From Deltaproteobacteria bacterium (GTDB lineage: Bacteria > Desulfobacterota > Syntrophorhabdia > Syntrophorhabdales > Syntrophorhabdaceae), in assembly GCA_022711595.1 (NCBI GenBank), contig JAKLET010000012.1:1-64000 (forward strand): 64,000 nt of DNA, given 5' to 3'. Shown in pieces: positions 25,992 to 35,507 of this stretch. Positions within the stretch are counted from its first letter, which is position 1, and the number at the start of each line of letters is the position of its first letter. The position numbers and the translations under genes are program-made. Below the pieces are notes generated by a model that saw only the letters and a program-made list of their open reading frames with translations, was not told where the DNA came from and did not search any database.

Positions 25992-26798
25992 TTACGGTTG
26001 CCTGCCTTCTGTATTTATGACGACACGCCAGTAGCTGTCGTAAAAGGGAACGGTCTTCCAGAAGGCCGTTTTTTTCAGGACCTTTTCGGTTCCCGGCTGA
26101 ATGTACCTGTAAGTTCCGGACCCTTCTTTTTCACTGACGATCCTTTTGCCGAGTTCCCGTAATTCATGAAACCCCTTGTATTCGGTGCTTTTGAGGACGT
26201 TGAGACGTATCTGTCCCGGGTCCGAGCAGTAGATGTTTGTTCCATCGGGCTGAAGGACATTGATGCCCAGGCCTTTTTCCGGCTTGGAACCTTTCAGCGC
26301 TTCCCCGACGACCAGTTCCGGAGAGACGAGCAGGTGTACGGAACCGACAAACTCACTTTTCTTGTTGAACACAGGATAGACGAAGACAATACCTTGATAT
26401 TTTTCGATGGACGTGAAAAGCTCGCTGAAAAGGGGGCTCTTTTTTTTATAAAAACGGACCATCGCAGGCGTGTCCTTGATGTTTGTACCTTCATATCTCC
26501 TGTATTTTTCAGGTTCTATTATTTCCATGGCGCCTTTTGCGTTTACAAAGGAACAATCGATTGCATAGGTCTTTCCTGCGCAGAGGTCCCTGACGGCTTC
26601 CCTCATCCCGGTACCGGCAGCGTCCCCTTTGTCAAAACTTCCGGCAGCTTTCGAAATATCACGGTCTATGCTTTTGAGGAGGGACGAGATCCGCCTGGCA
26701 GTATCGTCAAGAAATGCTTCGGCCGGAGCGGCCGCGAAGCAGATCGTTGAAGCCGACAGCAGGAAAAATGCCGACAGAATAAAAACCACTTTTTTCAT
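25992..26798 (-). CDS. Secreted cache-domain sensor-like protein
   Basis: 268 residues: signal peptide (VVFILSAFFLLSASTICFA), then a single extracytoplasmic domain of dCache type. YEGTNIKDTPAMVRFYKKKSP, the central GIVFVYPVFNKKSEFVGSV and the C-terminal TEKVLKKTAFWKTVPFYDSYW match the ligand-binding half of chemoreceptors and kinases. No transmembrane helix or output domain follows, so it is a free periplasmic (or lipid-free) cache protein. A ligand such as an organic acid is likely but not identifiable. The ATG follows GGGAGGACAT. The sequence of the cache domain resembles the one in the frameshifted kinase at 35893. Confidence 0.78.
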   Translation of the reverse strand: MKKVVFILSAFFLLSASTICFAAAPAEAFLDDTARRISSLLKSIDRDISKAAGSFDKGDAAGTGMREAVRDLCAGKTYAIDCSFVNAKGAMEIIEPEKYRRYEGTNIKDTPAMVRFYKKKSPLFSELFTSIEKYQGIVFVYPVFNKKSEFVGSVHLLVSPELVVGEALKGSKPEKGLGINVLQPDGTNIYCSDPGQIRLNVLKSTEYKGFHELRELGKRIVSEKEGSGTYRYIQPGTEKVLKKTAFWKTVPFYDSYWRVVINTEGRQP

Positions 26799-27070
26799 AT
26801 GTCCTCCCGGTGCGAGCTGTTGTTTTTCCCTATTTTCCCGATAACAACAATGTGTTGTCAATGATTATTTCATTGGGGCAGGGGAAGGCGGAGGAAAAAG
26901 AGGCTCGCCCGGTCCGCTATCGAGGGTGACCGGATGACATTGCGCGCCACCGGCGGCATACTCTGAAATGTTAATTGATTTGTGGTATAGTTAAAAACCG
27001 AAAGCGGTACAAGAAAAAATGACCTCATTTTTATATCGTTAAAATCGAGATACCTCAAAAGGAGTGACGA

Positions 27071-28012
27071 ATGCCTTTTACGCTCTGCCATCGTGTTATG
27101 GAAAATATTTCGAAGGTAATAGTGGGAAAGAGCCAGTCCATCGAGCTTCTCATGATCGCCGTTCTCGCGGAGGGGCACGCGCTTATCGATGATGTTCCGG
27201 GATTGGGAAAGACGCTTCTTGCCAAGTCTCTGGCGAAAAGTATCGGGGCCGGGTTCGAGCGGGTGCAGTTCACGCCCGATCTTCTCCCGTCGGATATCAC
27301 CGGTTTCAACGTATATGATCAGCAGTCGGGCCGGTTTGTTTTTCAGCCGGGGCCCGTCATGACGAACGTACTGCTTGCCGACGAGATAAACCGCACTATC
27401 CCGAGGACCCAATCGAGCCTTCTGGAAAGTATGGAAGAGCGTCAGGTGACTGTGGATGGCAAGACCTATCCCCTGCCTCTTCCCTTCTTCGTAATGGCAA
27501 CACAGAATCCCATCGAACTGGAGGGTACTTTCCCCCTGCCCGAGGCACAGCTTGACCGGTTCCTTCTCAAGGTCCGCCTCGGCTATCCCGAAGAGGAGGA
27601 AGAGGTGGTCATCCTGGAGCGGTTCCGGGAGGAGGATCCCCTTGCCGGATTGGAACCGGCAGCGAAAACACAGGACATCCTTGAGATGCAGAGCGCCAGG
27701 AGGAAGATCCATGTTTCCAGGCCGGTGGCGGAGTATATTACGGCAATCGTCCGGGCGACAAGGAACAATCCGGCACTGCGCCTGGGTGCAAGCCCCCGCG
27801 GTTCCCTTGCCCTTATGAGGGCGGGTCAGGCCCGCGCCGCCCTGGAAGGGCGCGATTATGTGCTGCCCGACGATATCAAATACCTTGCCCTTTACGCACT
27901 TGCCCACAGGCTTATCGTGAGTGACGAGGAGAGGCTCCGGGGCCAGACGGCGGAGCGCGTCCTGGGGGAGATACTCGGTCAGATACCGGTGCCCGCTGCC
28001 CGGGAGGTTTAG
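27071..28012 (+). CDS. MoxR-family AAA+ ATPase
   Basis: 313 residues. Walker A is VPGLGKTLLAKSL near residues 42-54, Walker B VLLADEINR near 104-112, and the MoxR-specific QNPIELEGTFPLPEAQLDRF follows. The C-terminal lid contains SPRGSLALMRAGQARA. MoxR ATPases act as chaperones that assemble or activate protein complexes, usually together with DUF58 and VWA proteins. First gene of a three-gene operon with gaps of 3 and -4 bases. AAAAGGAG precedes the ATG. Confidence 0.95.
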   Translation: MPFTLCHRVMENISKVIVGKSQSIELLMIAVLAEGHALIDDVPGLGKTLLAKSLAKSIGAGFERVQFTPDLLPSDITGFNVYDQQSGRFVFQPGPVMTNVLLADEINRTIPRTQSSLLESMEERQVTVDGKTYPLPLPFFVMATQNPIELEGTFPLPEAQLDRFLLKVRLGYPEEEEEVVILERFREEDPLAGLEPAAKTQDILEMQSARRKIHVSRPVAEYITAIVRATRNNPALRLGASPRGSLALMRAGQARAALEGRDYVLPDDIKYLALYALAHRLIVSDEERLRGQTAERVLGEILGQIPVPAAREV

Positions 28013-28015
28013 ACA

Positions 28016-29203
28016 ATGAACGGACAGGCCGCTGACAGGCCCGTACGCGGGGTGTCAAGTCTCTTCATGACCCACCCAGGCTTACTGGCCATGATGTTTT
28101 TTCTGCTTATCGCCGTGATCAACCGTCAGATAGAGCTTATCGTGCTGTGCATTCTCACGCTGGCCATAGCCGGATGCGCGAGGCTCTGGGCCGCCTTCAG
28201 CGGACGGAACATGGAGTTCAGCGCCCGTCTTTCCCCGCAAAAGACATTTCCCGAAGAAGAGGTGTCACTCGAGATCAGCTGCGAAAATAAAAAATTGTTG
28301 CCTGTGTCGGTTCGCGTCGTTGTTCCCGTCGACAAAGGGCCCGGCCCTGAAACCGGGGATGTCCTTAACGGAGAGAGCGGCCTGTTGTCCTATGAAGAGG
28401 CAAGCTTTTCCTGGCGTTTTTCGGCCGGATACAGGGGTGTCTACGACGTAGGGCCCGTGGAGAAGGTGACGGGAGACCTTTTTGGTTTTTTCGACCGCGA
28501 ATTCCAGACCGGCGAAAAACTGGAACTCATCGTTTACCCCAGGATCCTCCCCGTCAGGCCGCTGGAGATATTGCGGCGTGAATTTTTCGGTGCGCCCGGC
28601 GTTAAAAGTCCCGTCAACGATCCTGTCTATATCATGGGCACAAGGGAATACCTGGGAGGCAGGCCGGCGAAATACATTCACTGGAAGGCAAGCGCCCGTC
28701 ATAACAAGCTCCAGGAAAAGATATTCGAGCCGACGGAGCAGGAAAAGGTCCTTTTTCTCATAGACGCGGCCGGTTATGTCCGTGAGAATGCGAGGCCGGA
28801 GTTCGAGAAGATGCTCGAAGGGGTTGCATCGTTTGCGGCCGGACTTGACCGCCGCGGTGTTTCTTTCGGGCTTGTCGCCAATTGCCTGATGCGCCCGGCT
28901 GGGCTCCCTGTGCTGCCCGTGGCCTATAGCAGGGACCAGTTGCCGCGGCTTCTCGAAACGGCAGCGAGAATGAAGATGGAGGCGGCGAGCGGTCTTCCGG
29001 ACATACTTGGCGGGATCATCCTTCCTGCAGGTATAAGCTGTGTCTTTTTTTCTCTTTACCGCGATCATCTCTGCGAGGTGTTCTCGGAACATTTCAAAGA
29101 TAAAAAAGTTCCCTTTATGCCCGTAATTTCCAGGCCTGCAGGAAGCGGGGGTGCCGGTAAAGGGCCCGGCACAGTCATTGATATCAATGAGGTGTTCCTG
29201 TGA
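28016..29203 (+). CDS. DUF58 domain-containing membrane protein
   Basis: 395 residues: two membrane helices (residues ~17-60), a beta-rich segment, then the DUF58 core GTREYLGGRPAKYIHWKASAR followed by a VWA-like region (VLFLIDAAGYV). DUF58 proteins are regular partners of MoxR ATPases in bacteria; their biochemical role is unsettled. The stop overlaps the next start (GTGA). Confidence 0.9.
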   Translation: MNGQAADRPVRGVSSLFMTHPGLLAMMFFLLIAVINRQIELIVLCILTLAIAGCARLWAAFSGRNMEFSARLSPQKTFPEEEVSLEISCENKKLLPVSVRVVVPVDKGPGPETGDVLNGESGLLSYEEASFSWRFSAGYRGVYDVGPVEKVTGDLFGFFDREFQTGEKLELIVYPRILPVRPLEILRREFFGAPGVKSPVNDPVYIMGTREYLGGRPAKYIHWKASARHNKLQEKIFEPTEQEKVLFLIDAAGYVRENARPEFEKMLEGVASFAAGLDRRGVSFGLVANCLMRPAGLPVLPVAYSRDQLPRLLETAARMKMEAASGLPDILGGIILPAGISCVFFSLYRDHLCEVFSEHFKDKKVPFMPVISRPAGSGGAGKGPGTVIDINEVFL

Positions 29204-30612
29204 GACAGGTGGTGCCTGCAGGGCCGAAAAGACTGCTTTTCCTGATGACGGGCGTGATGGAGATGAGCTGGATATACGGCTGGGCCGTTTTCTCGGGCCT
29301 CATGCTGATACAGCGCCCGCTTCCGGTGACAGGCGGGCTTGTTGCGATGGCGCTGGCTTTTTTTCTAACCAGGATATCTGTCGGCAGGGGTTGGCGTGTC
29401 ATATGGATCGTGCTGCTTCAGTGCGCGGGATTTGCATGTGCTTCTCTCGTAATGCTCCACGGAGGTTTTTTCGGGTCCCACCCTCTTTTGGATGGAAAAT
29501 GGGCAGCGCTCCTTTTCCGTGAAACGAAGGACGCGTTCACATATTTTTCAATTGTCATCCACCTTCTCTGGTCCGCTCTTCTCTGGTGGGCAGGTTTGGG
29601 CCTTGCGCGCAGGCCGCTTTCATACATTTCTGTTTGCAGGCGTTTTGATGCCGGTCTGGCGGCTTTTTTCGTGCTTTTTCTATTCAAGCTCATACTGGCG
29701 GTCAAGGGCGCGGCCACACCCGCCTCATCCGTGGATATGTCCCTGGCGGCCGTTTTTCTCATTTGCGGACTTTGCGCTATAGGGTTTGCCGGAAGAGAAA
29801 GCGGCGCAAAGAAGACGTACCTGGCGGGTAGGAGACACCGCGGGATATTTATTGCCTTTGCGTGTGCCGTGGTTGTTATTGCCGGTTGTTTGGCTTCTCT
29901 CTTCCTGTCGCAGGGACAGCTCTTTTCCGAGGTGGGGCGAAAGGTGTTCTACGGGGCAGGGAACTTTATCGGCCCGATCTTCGTGAACGTTGTGCGCTTT
30001 TTCCTGATGCCCAACCGTATGCGCCGGGAACCTGCTTCGGGCGGCAAAAGTCCTTCCGGACCGGATATCCTCGGGGCCGCCGGTGAGGGCGGATGGATGG
30101 GGGCGGTGGGGCCGGTCCTTGTCTGGGTCATAACGGTGCTCTGCATACTGGCATTGCTCTTCGCCTTTTCCTGCTGCATGCTTTTTCTTTTCAGGCGTCT
30201 TGCCGCGAAGGGCAGTCTTCAAAAGCGGCCTGAGGGCGGCATCATAAAAGATCTCCTTGATCTTCTGAACAGATGGCGCCGGGCGTTTTTGGACCTTATC
30301 GGGAGGGTCCGGGGAAAAAGACGTATCCATAACGCCGGGTCTCTCTATGCAGCCCTTCTTCGGTGGGGCCGGCGCAGCGGAATGGAGCATTCCGTCTGGG
30401 AGACGCCGTCGGAGTTCGGAGCAAGGCTGAAGATGGCATTTCCCGGCCTTGCCGTCGAGATCGACGCGCTTGTCGAAGGACTGAACAGAGAGGTATACGG
30501 CGAGATCATCCTCGGCAGGGGACAGTTTGGCATGCTCAGGTCGTCCTTGAGAAGGATGGGCAGTCCCAGGTGGTGGCCACTGAGGATCAGGTCTTTCTTC
30601 ACAGGCAGATGA
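29200..30612 (+). CDS. Multi-helix membrane protein with C-terminal DUF4129 domain
   Basis: 470 residues with about eight membrane helices (residues 12-245 and 300-335) and a cytoplasmic C-terminal segment, SLYAALLRWGRRSGM...VWETPSEFGARL, that matches DUF4129. In many operons of this type the protein also carries a transglutaminase domain before DUF4129; I see none here, so the catalytic part is missing or encoded elsewhere. It starts with GTG overlapping the DUF58 stop. Third gene of the MoxR operon. Confidence 0.78.
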   Translation: MRQVVPAGPKRLLFLMTGVMEMSWIYGWAVFSGLMLIQRPLPVTGGLVAMALAFFLTRISVGRGWRVIWIVLLQCAGFACASLVMLHGGFFGSHPLLDGKWAALLFRETKDAFTYFSIVIHLLWSALLWWAGLGLARRPLSYISVCRRFDAGLAAFFVLFLFKLILAVKGAATPASSVDMSLAAVFLICGLCAIGFAGRESGAKKTYLAGRRHRGIFIAFACAVVVIAGCLASLFLSQGQLFSEVGRKVFYGAGNFIGPIFVNVVRFFLMPNRMRREPASGGKSPSGPDILGAAGEGGWMGAVGPVLVWVITVLCILALLFAFSCCMLFLFRRLAAKGSLQKRPEGGIIKDLLDLLNRWRRAFLDLIGRVRGKRRIHNAGSLYAALLRWGRRSGMEHSVWETPSEFGARLKMAFPGLAVEIDALVEGLNREVYGEIILGRGQFGMLRSSLRRMGSPRWWPLRIRSFFTGR

Positions 30613-30731
30613 CCTGGACAGGGAAGATCCAGCCTGACGGACAGGGAAGCACCATGGCGCAAGGAACTGCCATTATCTATTGACCTTGCGGATTTCCGGG
30701 TATAAAAGAATCATTATAAGGAGGGAGAGAT

Positions 30732-31415
30732 ATGACGACAAGAACAGGCAGCTTTATTATTGTGCTTGCGGTATTCGCCCTGCTCGCCGGTTGTGCGAGC
30801 ATGCCTCAGACGGCGCTGGAAGACAAAGAGGCATCCTTGAAGGTCAAGCCAAGTTCTGAATTCCATAATACGTTGATCTACGTAAGACCAGGCGTCGATG
30901 CGAACAAATACAAGAAATTCTATATTGATACCGTGCAGATCTACCGGGGTCCGGATGCCCAGTTCGGCAATGTCACTGAGGAGAAGAAACAAAAAATGGC
31001 CGGTTTTATCCGTGACGAGTTCGTAAGGGTGCTGAAGAAGGATTTCGAGGTGGTTGACAGGCCGGGGCCGGGCGTGCTGCGCATCAGGTTCATCCTGGCG
31101 GGCATCCAGGAGACAGTGCCTCCACTGGCGGCGGTGACCCATGCACTGCCTGCGGGACTGGTCATGAACCTCGGTCTGAGCGCTGCTCACATGAAGGGGT
31201 CCTTCATAGGTTCGGTGGTCTTTGGCGGGGAGTTCTTCGATGGCGAGACCGGAAAGCTTGAGGCTGCGTTCCTTACGAAGAATTCCCCCAACGCGATGGA
31301 TATCACCACTGTCTTCACCGGTCTTGACGCCGCGAAACAGGCAGTGACCGACACGGCGGAAAAGTTCAGAGAGGTAATGGTGAAGATGCAGAAGGAAAAA
31401 AAGCAGGTCAGGTGA
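30732..31415 (+). CDS. DUF3313-type lipoprotein
   Basis: 227 residues with lipobox LLAGC (cysteine at residue 22). The mature protein has alternating strands and helices, with FYIDTVQIYRGPDAQF and GVLRIRFILAGIQETVP matching the DUF3313 pattern of outer-membrane-associated lipoproteins. The role is unknown. GGAGGG precedes the ATG and a promoter-like TTGACC...TATAAA stands about 30-60 bases upstream. It converges on fbp across an inverted repeat. Confidence 0.8.
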   Translation: MTTRTGSFIIVLAVFALLAGCASMPQTALEDKEASLKVKPSSEFHNTLIYVRPGVDANKYKKFYIDTVQIYRGPDAQFGNVTEEKKQKMAGFIRDEFVRVLKKDFEVVDRPGPGVLRIRFILAGIQETVPPLAAVTHALPAGLVMNLGLSAAHMKGSFIGSVVFGGEFFDGETGKLEAAFLTKNSPNAMDITTVFTGLDAAKQAVTDTAEKFREVMVKMQKEKKQVR

Positions 31416-31424
31416 AACGTAAAG

Positions 31425-31540
31425 ACAGTTCCAGCCGTTTCAACGGGAAAGGCAAAGGCCGTTTCAGCCGTAAGAACCCTGAAGCTTTTTTTAGTTTTTT
31501 CTGTTGAAACGGTTGAAACAGTTGAAGCGGCTGGAACTGT
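31425..31540. terminator. Long inverted repeat built from 9-nt units between convergent genes
   Basis: A 20-base arm at 31425-31444 pairs with 31521-31540 with a single G-T mismatch. The right side consists of GTTGAAACG, GTTGAAACA and GTTGAAGCG in 9-base phase; the loop has two T-runs. It sits between two convergent genes, 7 bases from the stop of fbp, and should terminate both. Confidence 0.8.
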
Positions 31541-31546
31541 TTCTCT

Positions 31547-32527
31547 CTATCTTTTGAGCGCTTTCGCGATGTCTTCTATAAGAGGTTTTGATCCCACATA
31601 GAGGGCTGTTCTCTGATGGTGGTCCTTCGGCTTTATGCTAAGGATGGGTGTGCCGTGTTCGTCGACGGCATCCCCGCCTGCCTCCCTGCACATGAAGGCA
31701 ACCACGGACGCCTCGTACATCAGGCGCAGCTTCCCGTCAGGCCTGTTCTTTTTCGGGTCGGGGTGGTTGACGATAGCGGGATACATGAACATCCCGCCCC
31801 GGGTGAGGATGCGGTGAAAGTCTCCCGCCAGGGCGCCCAGGTAGCGGAAGGTGTATTTCCGTTCATTCTTTTTTACCCATTCCTGGACCCCTTCCCTGTA
31901 TGTATAGCGGTTTGTAGCGTTGAAAGAGAGCTCCCAGGTGTTTTGAGAGTCAGGGAGCATCAATCTGACGGGTTTGACATAGTTCATCGTTTCGTCGATG
32001 TGGAAGCGCCACGTCCCGGCTTCACGGAATGCAATGGTCAGGGTACCTGTGGGAATGACGAACATGCCCGCCGCTATGTATTCCCTGCCTGCTCTCAGGT
32101 GGAGGTCTTCGGGGCCTTTGAGATTGCGCTTTGCGATGCCGAAGAGAAAGCCCACCGGAAGTCCGTGAGAGACGTTCGATGAACCGTCGAGAGGGTCGAA
32201 GTAGATGAAGTAACGGCCGCCTTCCTCGTTGATGGGTATGATGTCCGCCGATTCCTCGCTGACGGCGTGAATGACGCGGCCTGTTGTCCTGAGGTAATGA
32301 ATGACGATCTCATGAGCAATGACATCCATGCTCATGACATCCTCGCCCTGCACATTTATCTTGTTTGCGTAGCCGAGGTTGCCCTTGAGCGCTCCCGTGA
32401 GATAGTAGTGTTCGATGTGTTTTGCCGCACTGAGGATGGCATCCATGAGGATAAGAAAATGGTAGGTGCGGTTGTGTTTTTCCTGGTGGTGGAGGAGGAA
32501 ATTCATGAAGGTCTGTTCAAATTCCAT
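31547..32527 (-). CDS. fbp: Class I fructose-1,6-bisphosphatase
   Basis: 326 residues. Diagnostic motifs: FDPLDGSSNVSHGLPVG (metal and phosphate site), SEESADIIP earlier with catalytic acidic residues, and GKLRLMYEASVVAFMCREAGG near the C-terminus. It hydrolyses fructose 1,6-bisphosphate to fructose 6-phosphate for gluconeogenesis, fitting growth on acids or aromatics. ATG 32527 follows GAGAGG; a TTG one codon upstream is also in frame. Monocistronic. Confidence 0.95.
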   Translation of the reverse strand: MEFEQTFMNFLLHHQEKHNRTYHFLILMDAILSAAKHIEHYYLTGALKGNLGYANKINVQGEDVMSMDVIAHEIVIHYLRTTGRVIHAVSEESADIIPINEEGGRYFIYFDPLDGSSNVSHGLPVGFLFGIAKRNLKGPEDLHLRAGREYIAAGMFVIPTGTLTIAFREAGTWRFHIDETMNYVKPVRLMLPDSQNTWELSFNATNRYTYREGVQEWVKKNERKYTFRYLGALAGDFHRILTRGGMFMYPAIVNHPDPKKNRPDGKLRLMYEASVVAFMCREAGGDAVDEHGTPILSIKPKDHHQRTALYVGSKPLIEDIAKALKR

Positions 32528-32629
32528 CAATGGCCTCTCTTTGAGGAGTCGGCACCGGAATGCCGTGCCTGTGAAGTATATGCGTATTAGGCGGTTGAAG
32601 TCAAATTGGGAGAACAGGACATGGGAAAG

Positions 32630-32712
32630 ACCGCATATGGTTTCTCTGGTTTCTTTCGGTTATCTGACAAACCAGAAGCCGGTTCACCGGTTATTTTTGT
32701 TCTCCTGGTCAT
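32630..32712. repeat. Degenerate GGTTTCT-type intergenic repeat
   Basis: The divergent gap between fbp and the serine-hydrolase homologue contains GGTTTCTCTGGTTTCTTTCGG and, inverted, CAAACCAGAAGCC, capable of a short hairpin. The words resemble the GGTTTATCCGGTTTC units at 55431. No clear promoter is separable from them. Confidence 0.45.
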
Positions 32713-32784
32713 TGGAATTTGGTAAATTTGATATTATTTGCTGTACAAGGCATGTCATGCCAATGAAAAGAGGGGGTTTGACAG

Positions 32785-34026
32785 ATGGTGAGGGAAAAGA
32801 GACCGTACTGCGGATCGGTTTGCATTGTATGCTCCATGCTGGTCATTGCGTTCCTGTTTGCCGCCCCGGACGCGGCCGCTCAGAGGATGAAGCTCGAAAC
32901 AACCAGGGTGATGCCCAGATCGCAGGAATCGCTTAACTCAACACTTGCACCGTACCTGGAAAAATACGGCCTGCCGGCTATCGGCGCCGCGGTGGTTAAG
33001 GACGGCAGGATCATCGCCATGGGCGCGGCAGGAACAAGAAGGGCCGGACAGAATATCCCGGTGACCACAGGTGACAGGTTTCACCTGGGTTCCGATACCA
33101 TGGCGATGACGGCACTGATTGCCGCCATGTACGTTGAGGAAGGCAAACTTCGCTGGGATTCCACAGTGGAGGGGATATTCCCCGAGTTGAAAAAGGTGAT
33201 TACCCCGGGCATGGGCTCAATAACCATGGAACAGCTCCTTTCCCATACCAGCGGAATGCCGGGCGACGACGAACCCTTCTTCAGCCGGCTTATCGCCGAG
33301 TCCCTCAGCCGGGAGAATGACAATCTGAGCGACACGCGTTACTGGATGCTTTCGAAGTGGGTGAGCCAGCCAATTGCCGCGGCACCGCGAAAGCGATTCG
33401 CTTGTTCAGATATGGGGTACATAATGGCGGGCGCCATGCTCGAACGAATTGCCGGAAAGTCATGGGAGGAACTCGTGATAGAGAAGGTTTTTAACCCGTT
33501 GAAGCTTCGTTCCGCCGGACTCGGCCCGCAGTCAACCCTGGGCATGACCGACGCGCCCTTGCCTCACAGGGTCGTGGATGGAAAGGTGAAACCGATGCTT
33601 TCCGGTGTCTTCGCGGACAAACCTCTCGTTTTCGGACCGGCAGGTACCGCGCATATGTCGCTGCAGGACTTCACCAGGTGGGCGGCATGGAACGCAGGCA
33701 GAGGAAAACGGGGACCGCACCTTATCCGTCCCGAAACGTTCGTGAAGCTCACAACACCCGTTATCGAGGTCCCTGCAGGGAAGGGTGCTGTCCCGGGGAT
33801 GCCTTTGGGCGGCCGCTACGCTCTTGGCTGGGGTGAGGCACAATTCGCCTGGGCGAATGAGCCTCTTGTTTTTCACTCAGGCTCGAACGGTATGAACCTT
33901 GCCCACATCTTCCTTCAGCACAGGAACGACTTCGCCATGGTGCTGGTGACCAACATGGCCGGTAAAAAGGCCGAAGAGGCATTTGGCGCCCTCGCGGAAG
34001 AACTCTACAGGCGGTATGGAAAATAA
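32785..34026 (+). CDS. Secreted class-C beta-lactamase-fold protein lacking the catalytic lysine and tyrosine
   Basis: 413 residues with signal peptide (VCSMLVIAFLFAAPDAAA). The fold is that of class C beta-lactamase/serine hydrolases: GSDTMAMTALIAAMYVEEGKL, LLSHTSGMPGDDEP, LGWG, and FHSGSNGMN near the C-terminus. In active members the first motif is GSxTK (SxxK); here the lysine is methionine. The YSN motif is CSD (FACSDMGYIMAG). Two of the three catalytic elements are therefore gone while the scaffold is well kept, pointing to a non-hydrolytic binding role, or a changed mechanism. It starts at ATG or GTG-near 32785; monocistronic. Confidence 0.82.
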   Translation: MVREKRPYCGSVCIVCSMLVIAFLFAAPDAAAQRMKLETTRVMPRSQESLNSTLAPYLEKYGLPAIGAAVVKDGRIIAMGAAGTRRAGQNIPVTTGDRFHLGSDTMAMTALIAAMYVEEGKLRWDSTVEGIFPELKKVITPGMGSITMEQLLSHTSGMPGDDEPFFSRLIAESLSRENDNLSDTRYWMLSKWVSQPIAAAPRKRFACSDMGYIMAGAMLERIAGKSWEELVIEKVFNPLKLRSAGLGPQSTLGMTDAPLPHRVVDGKVKPMLSGVFADKPLVFGPAGTAHMSLQDFTRWAAWNAGRGKRGPHLIRPETFVKLTTPVIEVPAGKGAVPGMPLGGRYALGWGEAQFAWANEPLVFHSGSNGMNLAHIFLQHRNDFAMVLVTNMAGKKAEEAFGALAEELYRRYGK

Positions 34027-34258
34027 AAACAGGTGATGGGCCAAAGGAGAAACTGATCCCCGCGTCCTGTTGGCGTTTATCATTAAAGCATTATAAAGAG
34101 CGATAAATAATTAAGTGAGTGTTTTTTCAATAATTTTGTGGTAATATAACTCAGCTGCTTACAGCCTCTCAGCTCTTCCATGATTCAACATGCCAAAAGA
34201 GAAATGGTCGAACGCCGGGCGGACGAAGCCGCCAAATACTATGTTTTTTGGAGAGTAC

Positions 34259-35485
34259 ATGCAAGATACAACATTTTCAACATTGAACCTGTCTGCCGGG
34301 GTGCGCAGGGCGCTTGACACCATGGGTTTTGGCCAGCCGACCCCTATACAGGCGCGGTCTATACCTCTTATCCTTGATGGCAAGGATATCATAGGCCAGG
34401 CACAGACAGGTACGGGGAAGACCGCCGCCTTCGGAATTCCCATGATCGAACTTATCGAGGCCAAACAAAGGGAAACAGAGGCACTTGTTCTGTGCCCGAC
34501 CCGTGAACTGGCGGTCCAGGTGGCCGGTGAACTGAAGAAGCTGGCACGTTTCAGAAAGGATGTCACGATTGTTCCCGTTTACGGAGGACAGGCGATACAG
34601 ACACAGATAAAGAGCCTGAGGAGAGGTACTCATGTTGTGGTGGGAACGCCGGGACGCATGATCGATCACATGAGGCGCAAAACGATAAAGCTCGGCACCG
34701 TCACCAAGGTTGTTCTTGATGAAGCGGACGAGATGCTCAACATGGGCTTTCTCGAAGACATCGAAACTATTCTCGGAGCCACGTCTGTGAGCCGCCAGAC
34801 CCTTCTTTTTTCAGCCACAATGCCCGAGAGCATCCGCAGGCTGGCAGGAAAGTATCAGAAAAATCCGTCGGTCGTCAAGGTCGTCGGAGAAGAACTGACC
34901 GTTGCCGGTGTCGAACAGGCCTATATCGAGGTCATGCAGGGTATGAAGCTCAACATGCTCTGCAAGCTTGTGGACACCTATCATTTTTCTTCATCTCTTA
35001 TCTTCTGCAACACAAAGAAACGCGTCGATGAGATCGCCAGGAATCTCAAAATGATGGGCTACGAGGCTGACTGCCTGCATGGCGACATGAACCAGTCAAA
35101 ACGTGACCGAGTTATGGCGGATTTTCGCAAGGGCCGTTCCGCCATCCTTGTGGCGACGGACGTTGCGGCGCGGGGAATAGACGTAAGCAGGGTCGAGGCA
35201 GTGATCAATTACGATGTCCCCCTTGATGATCAGTATTACGTGCACAGGATCGGAAGAACAGCCCGGATGGGTAAGAGCGGGCATGCATTCACCCTTGTCC
35301 TGCCCACAGAGATGGGTAAACTCAGGGGTATCCAGGCCTATGCGAAGACTGAGATAAAACGCCATGCGGCGTTTTCCATCAAGATCGGCGGTGCTGCAGC
35401 CGCAGACACGGCGGCTGTGACCGGAAAAGGAACATACCGCCGGTCCGGAATGCGCAGACCGGTCAGGAAAGGACGCTTCAAATGA
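34259..35485 (+). CDS. DEAD-box ATP-dependent RNA helicase
   Basis: 408 residues. Q motif FGQPTPIQARSIP, motif I AQTGTGKT, motif II VLDEADEML, motif III SAT, and motif VI HRIGRTARMG are all present; the C-terminus is short and basic (RRSGMRRPVRKGRFK), like cold-shock type helicases. It unwinds structured RNA in the cytoplasm. GGAGAG stands before ATG 34259; the frame could extend to 34190. The 230-base untranslated leader with AT-rich tracts is typical of cold-induced helicase genes, though no cold-box could be confirmed. Confidence 0.94.
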   Translation: MQDTTFSTLNLSAGVRRALDTMGFGQPTPIQARSIPLILDGKDIIGQAQTGTGKTAAFGIPMIELIEAKQRETEALVLCPTRELAVQVAGELKKLARFRKDVTIVPVYGGQAIQTQIKSLRRGTHVVVGTPGRMIDHMRRKTIKLGTVTKVVLDEADEMLNMGFLEDIETILGATSVSRQTLLFSATMPESIRRLAGKYQKNPSVVKVVGEELTVAGVEQAYIEVMQGMKLNMLCKLVDTYHFSSSLIFCNTKKRVDEIARNLKMMGYEADCLHGDMNQSKRDRVMADFRKGRSAILVATDVAARGIDVSRVEAVINYDVPLDDQYYVHRIGRTARMGKSGHAFTLVLPTEMGKLRGIQAYAKTEIKRHAAFSIKIGGAAAADTAAVTGKGTYRRSGMRRPVRKGRFK

Positions 35486-35507
35486 TGGCTCCGAGAGAGG
35501 GGGAAAT

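Noticed and set aside
26870-27907. 345-codon frame on the minus strand over the MoxR gene
   Set aside because: Shadow of the MoxR ATPase gene, whose Walker motifs are intact on the other strand.
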